Origin: Henricia sp. BOLD:AAB3569
Taxonomy: Eukaryota; Echinodermata; Asteroidea; Spinulosida; Echinasteridae
NCBI GenBank assembly: GCA_037783545.1
Contig: JBBELK010001210.1
Span: 1 to 64,000 of the forward strand
Direction: 5' to 3'
Length of the DNA stretch: 64,000 nucleotides
Position 1 is the stretch's first letter. Each line of letters begins with the position of its first letter. The notes under the pieces were generated by a model. The model was not told the DNA's origin. It searched no databases and saw only the letters and a list, made by a program, of their open reading frames with translations. The translations under genes and the position numbers were made by a program. This document shows, one piece after another, positions 47,155-60,224 of the stretch.

Positions 47155-47976
47155 GTATGTTGGTAACAAACTGATAAACCCTTCACAAAGTTACGACTAC
47201 CAAATAGATAATCGCAACTTTGCGAAGGGTTCTACCTGAAGATTGTACAGTGCCGCGTAGCGGTTTTGCCCACAAATTGCGACGTGTACCCATTGTAAGT
47301 GTTTTGTGGAATGCAACTATAAAACCCATCGTAAACTTACGAAGGGTTCGGCGAGTTGCGATGAATTTAAGAACATGTGACGCATCGCAAGTCTTCGTAA
47401 AAATCGGCCCTACAGTACATGTACTGGTAGTTCATAAACTAAGGTTTGAATTTGCTGCAAAAATAGTGATGCCTAACTTCTGATTGTTTTGGTTGATTTT
47501 GATGAAACAAAGACTTGTTTATGTAAGAAGATTCCCGGTCAGGATCCAGATTCAGAGATTCATTGATTTTGCCTGGACATTTTGGGAAAGGCACCCTATG
47601 ATTTAATTTGTTTGTCATTCAATGAGTTAAATAATCCATATCTACTGAACCTGCATAAAATTGTACAGTTTTTCTGTCCCTCAATTATCATTATGGGCTA
47701 CATCTGGCACTTTATCTGTGACATTGTAAGCTTGCATGTACATGTGTACACAAGTAGGCTTACATGGCATCCTAGTGCTGCAATTTACTTTACCCAATGA
47801 GCATGCATTACTTCCACAGTGTAAGCTCACCATGTGGTCCTTACTGACTGCCAGTCCAAAAGACCACCTCTTGTTCCAGCACACTCCCATCTCCAAAGAA
47901 GGCTTTCACAAGTGACCTTGGGTATGGAAGATGACTGGACTGTAGATCAGGCCAGATAACAAAAACATGTTTAAGC

Positions 47977-48210
47977 TGTGTCCACATTGGACTTGTTTTT
48001 TGGGAGGTTATACCGAGACGATGATAAAATTAAAAATGACAACATTTTACTGCTGTCCGCATTTGGACTTTTTGACACGGTAAAATTTCACCGAGACCGT
48101 GGGAGAGCATGCACAGTTTGACTTTCACGGCCCGGACTTACGCTTCCAGAGTGCTTTTACCGACACGCTGTGTCCGCATTAGACTTTTCATCTCGGAAAA
48201 GGTTACCTGT
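47977..48210. mobile_element. TGTCCGCATTGGACTT fold-back family, truncated copy
   Basis: The left terminus 'tgtgtccacattggacttgt' is followed by 'gggaggtta' and 'accgagacgatg'. Similarity stops after 'ttcatctcggaaaaggt', about half way through the element. Confidence 0.72.
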
Positions 48211-50252
48211 GAACCTGCGTACTATGGGAAACAAGACAAAGATGGACGCACCATGATAAAGGTCTATACTGTTGATTTGGTAAATTAATTCAATCAATAC
48301 TGCATGTGGATATTGGCCTGACACAAAGAAATATGGGCTTATAAATATTTTTGCTCGGATTCTTCAAATTTTATATGTAATATTTTGTTGATTCTACAAG
48401 ATATAATAAAATCCATGAAGGCCAAAGGTAAAAACAACGTGTCCAAGAAATCTCTACGAAATGACTCTTGGTGATGTGAGTTGCATAATGAAATTCTGGC
48501 ACTTGCGGCTGATTAAATTTCAAGCGGCTGAGGCATGGTTGTTAGAAATGACACCTGGTGTCCGGCACATTTTACTCAACTACGTACATGTACATACATA
48601 TATTTCCAAGGTTATAATAAATGCATACAGAACATGATCATATTAGGAATAATACATACTAAATTGCTATAAACATTCTGATCAATACTGCATGCAGACC
48701 AACTCCTACACATTTTTAAGGGTTCAGTGCAAAAAACTAAACCGGTGTAGTCATGTTGCATCGGACAATAGCTTTTATAAGCAACTTGGAAGGATTCCCT
48801 TTCATAGGTTCTCTATAGTTCAACCTATTTTTAAACAGAGTTACTCCGACTCGGTCGGATTAGGTTTCGAGTTCAATTTCATGCAAGAGAAACTTGGTTT
48901 TGTGTCTTGAATATTTAATTTGGATGTTGGGAATAATGTTTATAAAATGTACCTCATAAATTCAAAATATGGCGAGTTATTAACTTATATTTGTATATCT
49001 TCATGCATTGAATGTATGGTACAGGTATTTTTTAGAATGCATTGAAAAAGGCCCAATTTGATTTCTTGGTTCAGTTGAAAACCAAGTTTATTTTACCCCA
49101 GGGTTACCTCAACCGGACGCAGGGTTGAACATTTTTAAGTCTGAAAGTTGTTTCTTTTCAAACCCACGTTAATCTCGAGACCTGTCCAGTCCAGTGTGAA
49201 AAACCCATAAAAACGATCTTTTACCATGTAGCCTACTTTTACTGGCCTTAAATATTCAAGTTTTGTTTCCAGTTTGGCTATTGAGTGAACAATACTGTAC
49301 ACTGAAAGTGAAATGTTGTGTGCCCTCATTAACAAAACACTAAAATGCATTTTCAGCAAGTATTTTTTGAGATTTCAAAATATTTTCTGTTTTGGTTCAG
49401 ACTAAATTTATTTAACGTGACAAGTTTGGCAAGAATTGGCCATTAGCCATTATTATGTTAATGTACCCAACTTGGAGCTGTTTGTGAAAGGACCTCAGTG
49501 GGCACCATGTGTGACAGTCCAAAGTTTGGTTTATTGTCTGGATCAATACGCCGTCAATAACTAATCAGTTTGGTGACCTCTCATTGGATAAAGGCAAATG
49601 CAAAATGCATTCAGACGGTTACTGTACAGGTCGGTAATATGTCCGATTCTTTAAAAATAAATGTTGAAAAGGGAACTTTATTATGAGTATTCCATAGATG
49701 AAGTATAACAGAGTAAAATGTCAAAGGGTCAAAATGAGTTACCTGTATGTTCAGTTATTTATTTCTCTATTTTATCCAATGGGGCGACACTTTTTGTGTA
49801 CAGAGGCCTATAAGGGCGACGCGGTTGGTTAGGGCGACAATTTGGCGTAGCCCCAATATTTTGGAAGTCAAAAACCATTTTTTTAAAGGTCAAAAACCAT
49901 CTTTTTAAAATCGAGAACCATTTTTATTAGGTCTAGAAGCATTTTTATTAGGTGTGGAACCATTTTTGGAACCTTTGGGTTACAGAAATTTAGTGTCCAA
50001 TCGATGTCTTTTAGCCGAAATTTAGGTGGTCGTCTGACAAAGTCTTACCGGTGGGTCGCCCCTTTGCTGCATTAAGTGGTATTATTATATCTGTTAAACT
50101 TTACTTCTGATTCTTTTTTTCTGGTGTGGTTCGTACCAGCAAAAACATAACTACATGTACCTTAGGAATATTTACCATGTACCGGTACATCTAGGGCCTG
50201 GTCTCAGTAATATCCGTCATAGGAAAAAGTACAATAGAGGCATGGCATAAGT

Positions 50253-50652
50253 CGTGTCCGCATTGGACTTGTTTTTCGGGAGGTTTTACCGAGACGATGG
50301 TATGTCTAAAACAAAAATGGCTAAATTTTACTGCTGTCCGCATTTGGACTTCTTGACACGGGAAAATTTTACCGAGACCATGGCAGAGCATGCGCTGTGT
50401 CCCTTTACTGTATGGCCTTCACGGCACTGACGAACGCGTTTACAGTGTGCTTTTACCGACTCGATGTGTTCGCAATGGACTTATCGTCTCGGGAAAATTT
50501 TCCTGGGCAGTAGTTGGCCAGGAAAAGTAACCGCTGGACTCGGCAAAAGTTACTGAGAGGAAAACATTCTAGGCTGTCCGCATTGGACTTAAAATAAGAA
50601 AAGTACCCATCGTCTCGGTAAGTTTTCCCCAAAAAAGTCCAATGCAGACAGG
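50253..50652. mobile_element. TGTCCGCATTGGACTT fold-back family, full copy
   Basis: The 400-bp element has both termini: TGTCCGCATTGGACTT followed by 'ttttaccgagacgatg' at the left, and 'catcgtctcggtaagttttc' plus AAGTCCAATGCAGACA at the right. The terminal inverted repeats are about 45 bp. It is the best reference copy of a family with five members, all in this intron. Confidence 0.87.
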
Positions 50653-51190
50653 CATCACCTACATGTACATACACGTAGTTGGCTTAACCAAAGTATACAA
50701 TCATGCAGGCAGAAGTGCAAATGAATTGTAAACTCATGAAAAATTCATTTTGTCGAAATCAAAATATTGACAGTCGTTGAATTCTGAGTGGCCTTATCAG
50801 AATATGAGATGCAGGTGTGATAAATAACATTCCAAAATAGCCATGGCAACACCACTTCTGTATGTGGGAAAAGTGCCAGGGTTTTGTTTGGTCTAGGCAA
50901 AATGAAATTTCACCATTTTGAGGAGTGGTGGGGTGTATTTTTATTCAGCCACATTGTGTTAGACAGTTTCTGACTTTGTCAAGTTGCACTGTGCATGCAG
51001 GGGCTCACAGTGTGGTGTGAAAAGTTCAATCGAAAACGGGCACAAAGAATTTCCAAATTCCCTCTATTGTCGGCCGGATTAGGGGAGATAATCTTCCAAG
51101 TATTATCACGGTCTGTTTACTTCAGGCAATGGCATTTTTGTATCAAATGTACAATTGCATTTTTTCCCCTCGCATTTGAAGTGTACTATA

Positions 51191-51672
51191 GGCCTGTGCA
51201 TTTTCGAATAATACTATTCGAAAAATCGGTTTCATTTTCTATATAATATTCGGTATTCAATGCATGAAATTTTTTCCTAAGATTTTGACAAAAACGTTTT
51301 CCGTGAAATTAATTGATTTTAGCACATCCGAAGTCACAGCTCACGGGAATACGGTAGCATTTCTATTGCCGAATTTGCCACCTTAAAAAATATGTTGTAA
51401 CTTGCATAGCAGTCTTTCGCCCGAAGAGGTTTTTGCAGAAATTACTTGTCGGTCTTAATTGTACCTTGGACTTGTGGTTGGACGCAAATATGACATCATG
51501 CAAAGCAGCCGTTTCGGCAAAGGAAAAAAGTTTTTACTTCTTCCGAGCTGAAAGACATGTTTGATTTGGAGTGGTAAAAGCACATACGGAATATTCGATT
51601 TGGTAAAATGCTATTCGAATATTCGATGGACGACGGAATATTCAAATATTCGATTGGTTAGGCACAGCCTTA
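51191..51672. mobile_element. Element with AGGCCTGTGC ends and ATATTCGAAT words
   Basis: Left 'taggcctgtgcattttcgaa' and right 'ggttaggcacagcctt' are imperfect inverted ends. ATTCGAATA/TATTCGA words crowd both arms. Confidence 0.6.
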
Positions 51673-53489
51673 AAGGGTACAACAAATGTAGTTTTGTATA
51701 TGTTCAGAAATCCAAACGTTGGGCTATACCATACTGGCATGACAGACGAACCGTTTTACTTTATAAATACTGGTAAATTTTGCAAACCTTGTGTGTAAAC
51801 AATCTTGTGTGTGATATTTCAACAGGTCGGTTTATGCTTTGCGGCTATATTTCACGGCACAAAACCTCACCATTTGATACCACTGGAAACTTGAAAAGAA
51901 TATTACATGTACACGCTTGACCAAATCTTTACAGCCAAGTGTGGCCATTTAAATGTCACGTTAGGCCTAGGGGGCTATGCTTTTGAAAATCAGAGTACTA
52001 CAGTAACTTTTGATTCAATGTTGTAAACAAACTGTCTTGAGGCCCTGAAACTAGTCGTCACAACTCAGTGGGTCTCCAAAAGGCATGAACTACATGAATT
52101 TATTTTGTGTGATGTTCTTTCATCCTTTTATCGCAGTGCAATTGCCATGTTTTTATGGAAATATTTTCTGTGAATTTTTGTTGCATTCACCTGTGTGTTT
52201 TGTTGCAACTACTATTTTTTTTTTATTAGCAATGTTTGAAATGTGTCGGAAGATGTTTCCTTCCTCCATGGTTTTCCTAAGCTTAAAAATGAAATACATG
52301 TAAAAAATAATTTGAAATTCCTAAAACAGCTAGGACAAGTGCTCTGCATTTCTGGTCAATTGTCTGCTAATTTTCCCATCCAAATTTGATGCTTCACCAT
52401 GTGTAGAAATTGCAGTAATAAAACCCGGGGTGTTCCATTCAGCTTTTGACAACAGAAACCCCAGCCATTATCTGGCTGAACAATAGAGCTTATTTAACCA
52501 GCCATAGCCCTGACTGGAACTAGTCTCCTACTTCAGGTGTTGTTTTGGCCGACTTCTCTGGAGTTGGATTGAGGGCAGTATTACTGCCGTCTGTTGTTTA
52601 TGCTGTAGAGTGTACATACTGGAAGTTTTATTTTTTTTTAGGGTGCATTTAAACTAAATTGGAATTTTTTTTTAACTGAATGCTCGACAAATAATCACGT
52701 CTCTGAATTTTTAAGCCTCATCGAAAGCCTTGTTTTGTGCTGAACTTGAAAAATTAACTCTAAATTTGAAGCCATTTGCTTGAGGCTAATACCTATCATT
52801 TGAATGGTTCAATCATGTTCCCTTCATCAGTTCCACACAGTGCAAACTGTCAATCAAAAAGGTGCCCATTACGTATGCGTTCCAAACATCGATATACATG
52901 TACAGGGTGGATAAAAAAAAACAAACAGAGATATTATTGTTAATTGTAACTGAAGTAGGGCACGTATGAATGAACAGGAGATATCATCTGTTAGGGTGGA
53001 ATCTTCTCTTTAAAATGACACCCCGTTCATGTCATTATGCGTCCGGTTGACTGAGCAGTGACCAGTGTTATGCAAGGGTCTAGTTATGGATTTGCGCCAC
53101 TTTCAACAAAGCTTGGCCTAGACTGTTCCCCGGTCCATGCGATCGCTTGCATTCCACTTGACATGTAGACCGTGATGTAGACTAGTGAAGACAGTATGAC
53201 CATGTCTAGGCAAGGCAATGTATTTGGTGTGGTACAATATGGCGGATGGTGGCTTCAATTTTAGACGTCATTGCTTCATTCAGTGTATATACCGTATATC
53301 GATGGTTCCAAACCTCGATATGAAGATGAGGCGTGGCCAATGCATAAGTAGCAGGCACCTTTCCAATAAGCAGTTTGCATTCTTTAGAACCGATTCAGGG
53401 TACACAATTGAACACATGAATACAGGATTCTGCTGTAAAATCCACACCTGGAACCTTTTTCTGACACGTTTTTTTTGTCTTTTCCCCAG

Positions 53490-55942
53490 GTGATGTCCAC
53501 GGCATCGAGATGTCCCCCATTCAACAGCATCAGTTCATCCCTCTGACTGAAGTCCTCTGTCTGATCATCTCCGAGATGAACAAACGCAAGCTGATGGCCA
53601 ACCCAGACACCATCCGCGACAAGCTGGCCGAGTGCTACTCCAAGATGCCCGTACCCAACCCAGACATTATCCACAAGTCCCTTAACCACCTTACAGTAGA
53701 GAGAAAAATTGAGCAGAACGGTAAGGGGTACATGATCGTCGGTCTCGAAAAGCTTCCCCCGGAGAGTCCCTCGGGGGACGAGATTGAAGCAGTCACTCCT
53801 CCTCCTCCTAAACCCAAAGCGAAGCCGATAACGGAAGATCGAGTCTACTTGATGTATAAAGATGGTAATCTCACAAGACATGCCTTGCCTCTGCCTTCCA
53901 ATATGGTTAATAAGAGCACGCAGACGGTGCGAACAAGAAATGATTCTTCGTCACCGAGACCTGTGTCATATCCGGCAAACACCAACATGTCTACTATTTA
54001 CGAGAAGAGCCATACAATTGGCACGAGCAGTCCCTCAAAACAGCAGAGCGTAGAGAGTCAGCCTAGTTCCTTACAGCGGAGTTACTCTTTGAGAGAACGC
54101 CATAGCCCAGTAAGACCGAATAACTTTGACAGGACGAGTTCCATGAGGACTAAACCAAGCGAAGTCGATATGGGATACATAACATCTGACTCGGAAGCCA
54201 AGCAATCGTGCTTTGGGAGACTTCTTGGTAAGACAGCTAAGAAAAAGGCCATCGCCCAAAGCAACCCAAACCACCAGACATTCTCCGCTCAGTTCCCGCC
54301 ATCGGATATCCACGATCCATTTTTCAACTACGCTCACTGGCTCGGCAAGTCACCTCGGAAGGTAGCGCTGAATTCAGTTGCGGCAGCAAGCCCAAGAACT
54401 AGCAGCAGCAAAGATAAATCAAAGTCTTCGAATGGATCCTCGCCCAACAATGGATTGGGTACTAACCATGCTAACAAGAAAGAAGGCCCCAAGAAGATAC
54501 CAGGCACGCATAAGAATGTCAACCACTACAAGCTTGAACACGGTCGTTTGACACAAACTGCTAAAATACTTCAGCAGAGATACCAAGACACTGCTCAAGA
54601 ATCGATGCCGGAATCGGAGCAGGAGTTTCTCAAACCAACCCATCTGTACGACGAAAAGTTTCGCACCAAGGTGGTGGCTGAACAAGCGCAGCCGTCTAAG
54701 AACCCAAAGAAAATTGACAAGATGAAGCATATGACATCAGTCCAGAACAACAGGCCGCAGCTCTTTGAAGGGATCAGTACCGATGATCAGAACGATTCTG
54801 AGATAGAGTTTCAGCGACGGAATGAACTGGCGGCCGAGAAACGCAGACAGAAACTTGAACAGTTGAAAGAACGCAGACAAGCTCGAGTTTTCACTACTCA
54901 AAAGACAAGAGAATCTGAGATGGTAGACCCAATGAACTGCCCTCCTGGAAATGCCAATCATTCCGGTAACCAAATCGGGGGTTTTGTCAAGGATATGGAA
55001 ACTCCCGAACCGATGCGACGCCAAGTTTTGGTAGCTAACAGAACGGAGAGCAACGCCATGAACTGTAATGGAAGCCCTTCCACTGGACCTTTCCCCGCGG
55101 CATTACAAACGCCAAAGAATTACAACCACCAGTCAGAACCTAGGCCCAACCACAGTGAACGCACTGAGCATGAGCAGTTCTACCGCGATGAGGAAATCGA
55201 TAACTACCTGCGCGAAGAGCGGCGTCGGAATGCCAATACTGATGACATGAAAGATCCCATGTGTTCGCCACAGCGGGATACCAACCAAGTCAACCTGACC
55301 CTCAACCCGCGTCCTGTTTCGCAGCATTTTGATAAGGTCGACAACGAAAGGTCCCCTCAACCACCAATCCGCTTTGGGTCTCTTAACGATCGAAGCCCGG
55401 GACACCACCAACCACCGGTTCACAGCGTCCATCCCTCTCAGGTGTTCACGCCGAGTCCCACTGGCATGCATCCTGACTTCTCAAGCCAGATTCCCATCCA
55501 CCAACAGGTTGAAAGCCTCCCGAGTTCCACCGGAGACAGCGGGTTCAACTCACTGCGCTCCTCCCTCGCGCAGAGCTACAACAATAACTCTCCCATCACC
55601 ACAATACCTTATGATCCCCTTCACAATCATCACAATCCTTTGACAGGAATCCCAGTCCTAATTAAACCAATCCCGCGTCACACGCAGAATGGTTTAGACA
55701 ACCAAACTAAGGACTTTGAAAATGCCAATCGCATGATCAAATCAACATCCAACCCAACGCATCTCTACTCAAATCCCGACAAGCAAGCCCCTACGAATGC
55801 CGAGCTCTCAGTCAAGAGAAAGTTTAAGAGTTCTGATACCGTAGACGCGGACTCTGAAACTTCAGAAATAACAGCGTACAGAATGGGACAAAGATCTGGA
55901 GTTGAACGACCAAAAAGCTTTGAAGTTATCGGCACGGTGTAG
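53490..55942 (+). CDS. STOX1: Storkhead-box protein (STOX), exon 2
   Basis: The exon starts after 'cttttccccag' with GT finishing a Gly codon, then DVHGIE before MSPIQQHQF; the ATG at 53510 is internal. It encodes 816 further residues, for 939 in total. The stork-head winged-helix domain spans about residues 130-212 (FIPLTEVLCLIISEMN through RKIEQNGKGYMIV). The rest is long, polar and probably disordered, with a Pro-rich stretch after the domain. Other visible blocks are DMGYITSDSEAKQSCFGRLL, a basic coiled-coil-like stretch (RRNELAAEKRRQKLEQLKER) and the STOX-conserved SSTGDSGFNSLRSS near residue 800. The stop is TAG at 55940. Human STOX1 is about 990 residues, so the length fits. Whether the ancestral function is closer to STOX1 or STOX2 cannot be told. 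Confidence 0.97.
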
Positions 55943-56195
55943 ACAAACATTATTGGCTGGATTTTTTGTCTGGTAAAATTGACCTGGTCAATTTGGTTAA
56001 TTTCACCTTACTGGTAAGTTAGTTTTACCAACAAATGTAATCCAAACACGCCTAAAGCGAAATTTACTCTCTATAGACATGTAGATTATCTTGTATGTAT
56101 TTTTTTCCCTTCAAAAACCAAAGACGGTGAAATTTGTTCGTCTTTCTGTGCGTCATTTTGTAACACATAATGTATGCTCTAAACCTGTGAACCAC

Positions 56196-56581
56196 AGTTG
56201 TTGTCGAGTCCCTCACAAGTCCCTGGGTCTTAATTTAAGTCACAAGCTACAGTAAACTCTCGTTATAACACCCCCTGATATAAAGCTCTTCTCAATATAA
56301 AGCTCCTTTTTAAAAAGTCCCAGCCATTATTCTCTGCATTGTGTATGCACTGGTTATAGTGCTCTCTGGATATACATGTAAAGCTCAAATTATTTCGGTC
56401 CCTTGAAGAGCGCTTATATTATAATGAGAGTTTACTGTACATGTATTCAAATGAACTCCAACATAGGCATTCTTTTGTGCGTGTTCATCCTTAATTTGCT
56501 TCTAGTTACTTGACTTGCAGACTTGTGATTTTATCGGCTTTGGACTTGTGATAGACGTGTGATGGACTCTAATACAACCCT
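56196..56581. mobile_element. Element with AGTTGTTGTCGAGTCC ends, with a nested hairpin
   Basis: A relative of 33699-34240 without the minisatellite: left 'gttgttgtcgagtccctcac', right 'gatggactctaatacaaccc'. A second inverted pair inside it (56250-56439) has the ends ACAGTAAACTCTCGTTATAA and TTATAATGAGAGTTTACTGT. It lies in the STOX 3' UTR region. Confidence 0.75.
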
Positions 56582-56650
56582 GCTGTGAAACAAACATTAC
56601 ACAAAATCTTTGATGTACAATGTAGTGTTGTAAAATGTATGTTTTGTATT

Positions 56651-56676
56651 AATAAAAGTCGTTTTGTATTAATAAA
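56651..56676 (+). terminator. Candidate poly(A) signals of STOX
   Basis: Two AATAAA hexamers (56651 and 56671) lie in a doubled 20-bp segment (GTTTTGTATTAATAAAAGTC, twice), about 0.7 kb after the stop codon. A later candidate is AATAAA at 57825-57830. Confidence 0.4.
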
Positions 56677-56954
56677 AGTCATTTTGAAGAGTGTTTGCAA
56701 TAATGTCAAATTATCACTACCTTTTAGACTAGCTAGACTAGACTTTAGAAGTTTTAGGAAACATGTTTTATTTGTACATTGCGAAAACAACAAAACTCCT
56801 TACATGTACATGTACCAACATACTTGGTTTGGATCAAACCAAAATGTAAGAGAAATATATTGTTGATTAAACTTTTAAATCTACATTAACTTAAAATTAA
56901 AGAATGCAACATTTGGTGTGATGCCTAATCACCGCAGAAATAAAGTGCCAACTA

Positions 56955-57045
56955 TGGGGTCAAAGACGAATCGCTAGGTCCTCGCTGGGATTCGAACCTG
57001 AGACCTCTGACACACTGGGCAAAAGCTGAACTACTTCGAGCAATA
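56955..57045 (-). repeat. Possible tRNA-like SINE head, reverse strand
   Basis: The minus strand has CAGGTTCGAATCCCAGCGAG (B box) and a weak upstream A box 'gtagttcagcttttgccc'. No body was recognised. Confidence 0.45.
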
Positions 57046-57719
57046 TGAAGGGAAAAAAAGGTTTCTGGATCAAAAATTTAAAACCTTAAAATCAAAACAT
57101 ACTTTTTAAATAAAATTTTGTATAAGAAAATTCTAGCAATTTATGAGATTGTAGTACACTGTGAAATGATAATGGCTGATTCTGTGTAATAGTGCAAGCA
57201 GTGAATATGTACATGTACTGGATAATTGTAATTTGTAATTAAGTGAAGATGTATACTGTACTTTAACCTGTACTTACAAAAATTGCTTGTATGCATAATT
57301 AGTTTTTTCCTCTTTGAGTTGTAAATAATTTCTTTGGGAGTCAAATTTTGCACTATTATGGTGTGTGATCTGCTTTTCTCAGTGTGATTTCAGATAGAAA
57401 AGCAAGGGGTTTATATTATTGTCTCCCTCAAAACCTAATTGTATAAATTATATTTGTTTACCAGCTTTTTTTTATTTTTTACAAAAGTCACATTAGGCAA
57501 TTATTATTTTGAGTGTGTGAACTGGTGGATTTTGGCAAAAATCTTAAATTGTCCAAAATATGAATTAAAGATGCACTGTCCGATTTTAGGCCGATTTAAG
57601 CATCAACATTTTTTAAATTGCCATTTTTCTAGAATAGAAAAAGTTATCAGGTTTCATTTGATACCAAGAACGTAAAAGTCCGTCAAAGATTAATGCCAGT
57701 CGATTAAAAACAAGAAATA

Positions 57720-57745
57720 ATAAAAGACAGGCCCTGTCTTTTATT
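57720..57745. repeat. Short perfect hairpin
   Basis: AAAAGACAGG directly followed by CCCTGTCTTTT forms a tight hairpin in the STOX 3' flank. Confidence 0.5.
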
Positions 57746-58505
57746 CGACAGGGTTATGACTTAAATGTACAGTATGTGCGCGTACGTGCACATGTGTACA
57801 TGTACAACATGTGAAGCCCGTTTCAATAAAAAGGCTTGAATCTCCAATTCCGGACGTCGGAAAATTAAGTTATTTATATTTTTAGCTTTCTAAATTCGTT
57901 CGCTTGTGTAAATTAATTTTTAATCCTTTCACCCAAACACGGACAGTGAGGGTGACATTATGTAGTTTAACATAACAATTTTTTAAAAACAATTTGTATT
58001 CAGTACAACTGTTCGATTATGCTGAATTATTGTGTATTTTGACTTTTTTGCTCATTTTTGGGCGGTGGTTGTTCCATTTTGGCATTTTGTCTTTTCTTTG
58101 CAGGTTTTCCACAAAGTGCTTTACGTACAGATTGACTAATTGCAGAATATTTTGCTAAGCAATTTATCAGTTAAGTTGTTGCTAAGCGATCATCTAAAAA
58201 AGTAGCTTACTGTAATTGATAATAAGTAAACATACAACCTCTTTTCACCTTGTTCAAAATGGTCTGCATGGTCAGTGTATTATCGCAAAATTTAAAAGCA
58301 AACTTACATTTATCAGTATTTTGTTTGAATTTTTATGCATTTTATAAATTCCACTCTATCTCACTGTTCTAAGTGCTGCATGCATTTTCACATGTACATT
58401 ATATGCCTTGTAAATTTCTTGCACCAAAACGTTTCATGTTGGCTATTTCAATACCTTTTTAAAGGCCCTGAAAAATTTCATTTTAATTCAGATTTGATGA
58501 AAATG

Positions 58506-59605
58506 TAAAGGCCCTGTCACAAGAAACCGAATCGCAAGAACGTTCGTAAACCTTATTGAAAAATTTATATTTTTCTAGTACGGTGGAGAACGGACATAAA
58601 ATGCAATTCATCAACTTTCTCATACCGCCCCAGTACCGTTCTGTTTCCGTACCAGTACCGTATACAGCATAAAATGGTCAATTTGATCCAGAATCTAGCA
58701 ATTTTGTCTGAGCCGAGACAGTACTGTTGACGAATTCACCGTTGCTAAACCTAACCATTACCGTTCTAAGACCGAACACACGAATCAATACCGTTCTATA
58801 AACTGTTGCGCACCGCACATAACTTACCAAAACCTTACCAATACCGAACGCATACCGAACGCATACCGACCGGCAACCGTCGGAAACGGGTGGCTAGCGA
58901 GTGTATAAATAAGCGTCTCCGTTCAAATTAAAATCATTACAGTTCCGGATATCGACGAGAACACTACTAAATCATTAGGTCAATGTGGTGGTTCAGGGCA
59001 GCAATGGCTTGGATTCTCGCGGCATCTTCTGCAGGGTTCATCTTGGAATTCTAGTGGGATCTGGATCTGAACTGAGCTTCTCATCACAATTTAGTCATAT
59101 TTATACTACATGTGTGTCATGCACGGATTGTTCGGAGAACGGTCGTGATTAGTGCGTGATAGGCGGTAGATACACGGTAGTAATAAGTTTACGACGTTGT
59201 AAGGAACGGAGTGAACGGGGAAGGTAAGGTGAAGTGCGGTATCGGCTCTGTATCAGAACGCTATCCAATCGTTCGTGATCCGGTACTGGTACGCTGATAT
59301 CAAACCTTGCCGTATCAGTAACGGCTTATATAAACGGCAAAACAGATCCAATACCGAGCTGATAGCGTGCAAGTAACGACCCGTTAACGTGCTCCAGTTC
59401 GGTGGCAATTTTTGAACATGTTTAAAACTTTTTTTCAGCAATTCCGTGCTGTCCTTATAACCCCGAGACAGCCAGTGTCAATAACTTATCAGTAACGATA
59501 GAGAAACGATCACTTACCGATCACTCCTTATCAATACCGATTCCACATAAATCAGTACGGTACATGAACGGTAATGCAATTCGGTTTCTTGTGACAGGGC
59601 CTTTA
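58506..59605. mobile_element. 1.1-kb element with TAAAGGCCCTGTCACAAGAA ends
   Basis: The terminal inverted repeats are at least 27 bp, TAAAGGCCCTGTCACAAGAA (58506) and TTCTTGTGACAGGGCCTTTA (59605), both continuing ACCGAAT inward. The interior is rich in 'taccg' and 'cggta' words on both strands. It has no transposase ORF. Confidence 0.85.
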
Positions 59606-60224
59606 ACAAGCGAAATAAATAGCTGTAACAAATTTGTGAAGTATTCGACGGATACATCGTTGGGCCGTGATGTTCTAAAAATCAGCTGCATGTATTTACA
59701 CAAAAAGTTCAGCAAAAAGTGATTGTGGTTATAAATTTTGGAGTGAAAATGCTGTAATATTTGGTCGCCTTTTGAAATCTGTACTACTTGACAAAATTTG
59801 CTCCAGAAACGGCATCCAATATTCTTTAAGCTTTAGCTGCAAAATCTATCTTTTCTTTATGCAAAATTATCCCAGTACAAGGTCGTTTTTTGGGCTTACA
59901 AGATCTACATGTATGAAACCTTGTCGATCAATATTCGGAGGAAAAATCACTCTTGGAAATTTCTAAATTAATTTTGTGGCTCGTCAGGGACTTTTTACCT
60001 ACCGGTACATGATGCAATTAGTTTCTCATCAAAAACCATGCCTATCCTGAAGCTACATGACACACTAAACCAGCTTCGTCTTGTTAACACGAAGACCGAG
60101 ACCGGTGCCTCGGGGTACCAGGTGTTGAGTGTTCCACAGGGATTGTGGGTAGCCAGAGGCATTGTGGGAAACTCGGGATGGATGTGCGCCATTTGAGCAA
60201 TGAGGAGAACCGTTACACTGTAAA

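Larger units (their letters stand above)
22207..53489 (+). other. 31.3-kb intron of the STOX gene
   Basis: Donor GTAAGT at 22207, acceptor after a long pyrimidine tract 'tttgtcttttccccag' at 53489. Phase and residue order fit a direct join, so no further exon is needed between. I found no nested protein gene. The intron is occupied by fold-back elements, SINEs and minisatellites listed separately. Stretches where I see nothing recognisable are 24176-26740, 27050-27870, 31950-32900, 35360-36900, 38600-39550, 39810-41000, 41150-43110, 43420-44010, 46130-46700, 47160-47975, 48215-50250 and 51680-53480. Confidence 0.85.

Noticed and set aside
53384-53881. 165-codon reverse-strand ORF
   Set aside because: Shadow of STOX exon 2, which has matching domain and splice evidence on the + strand.
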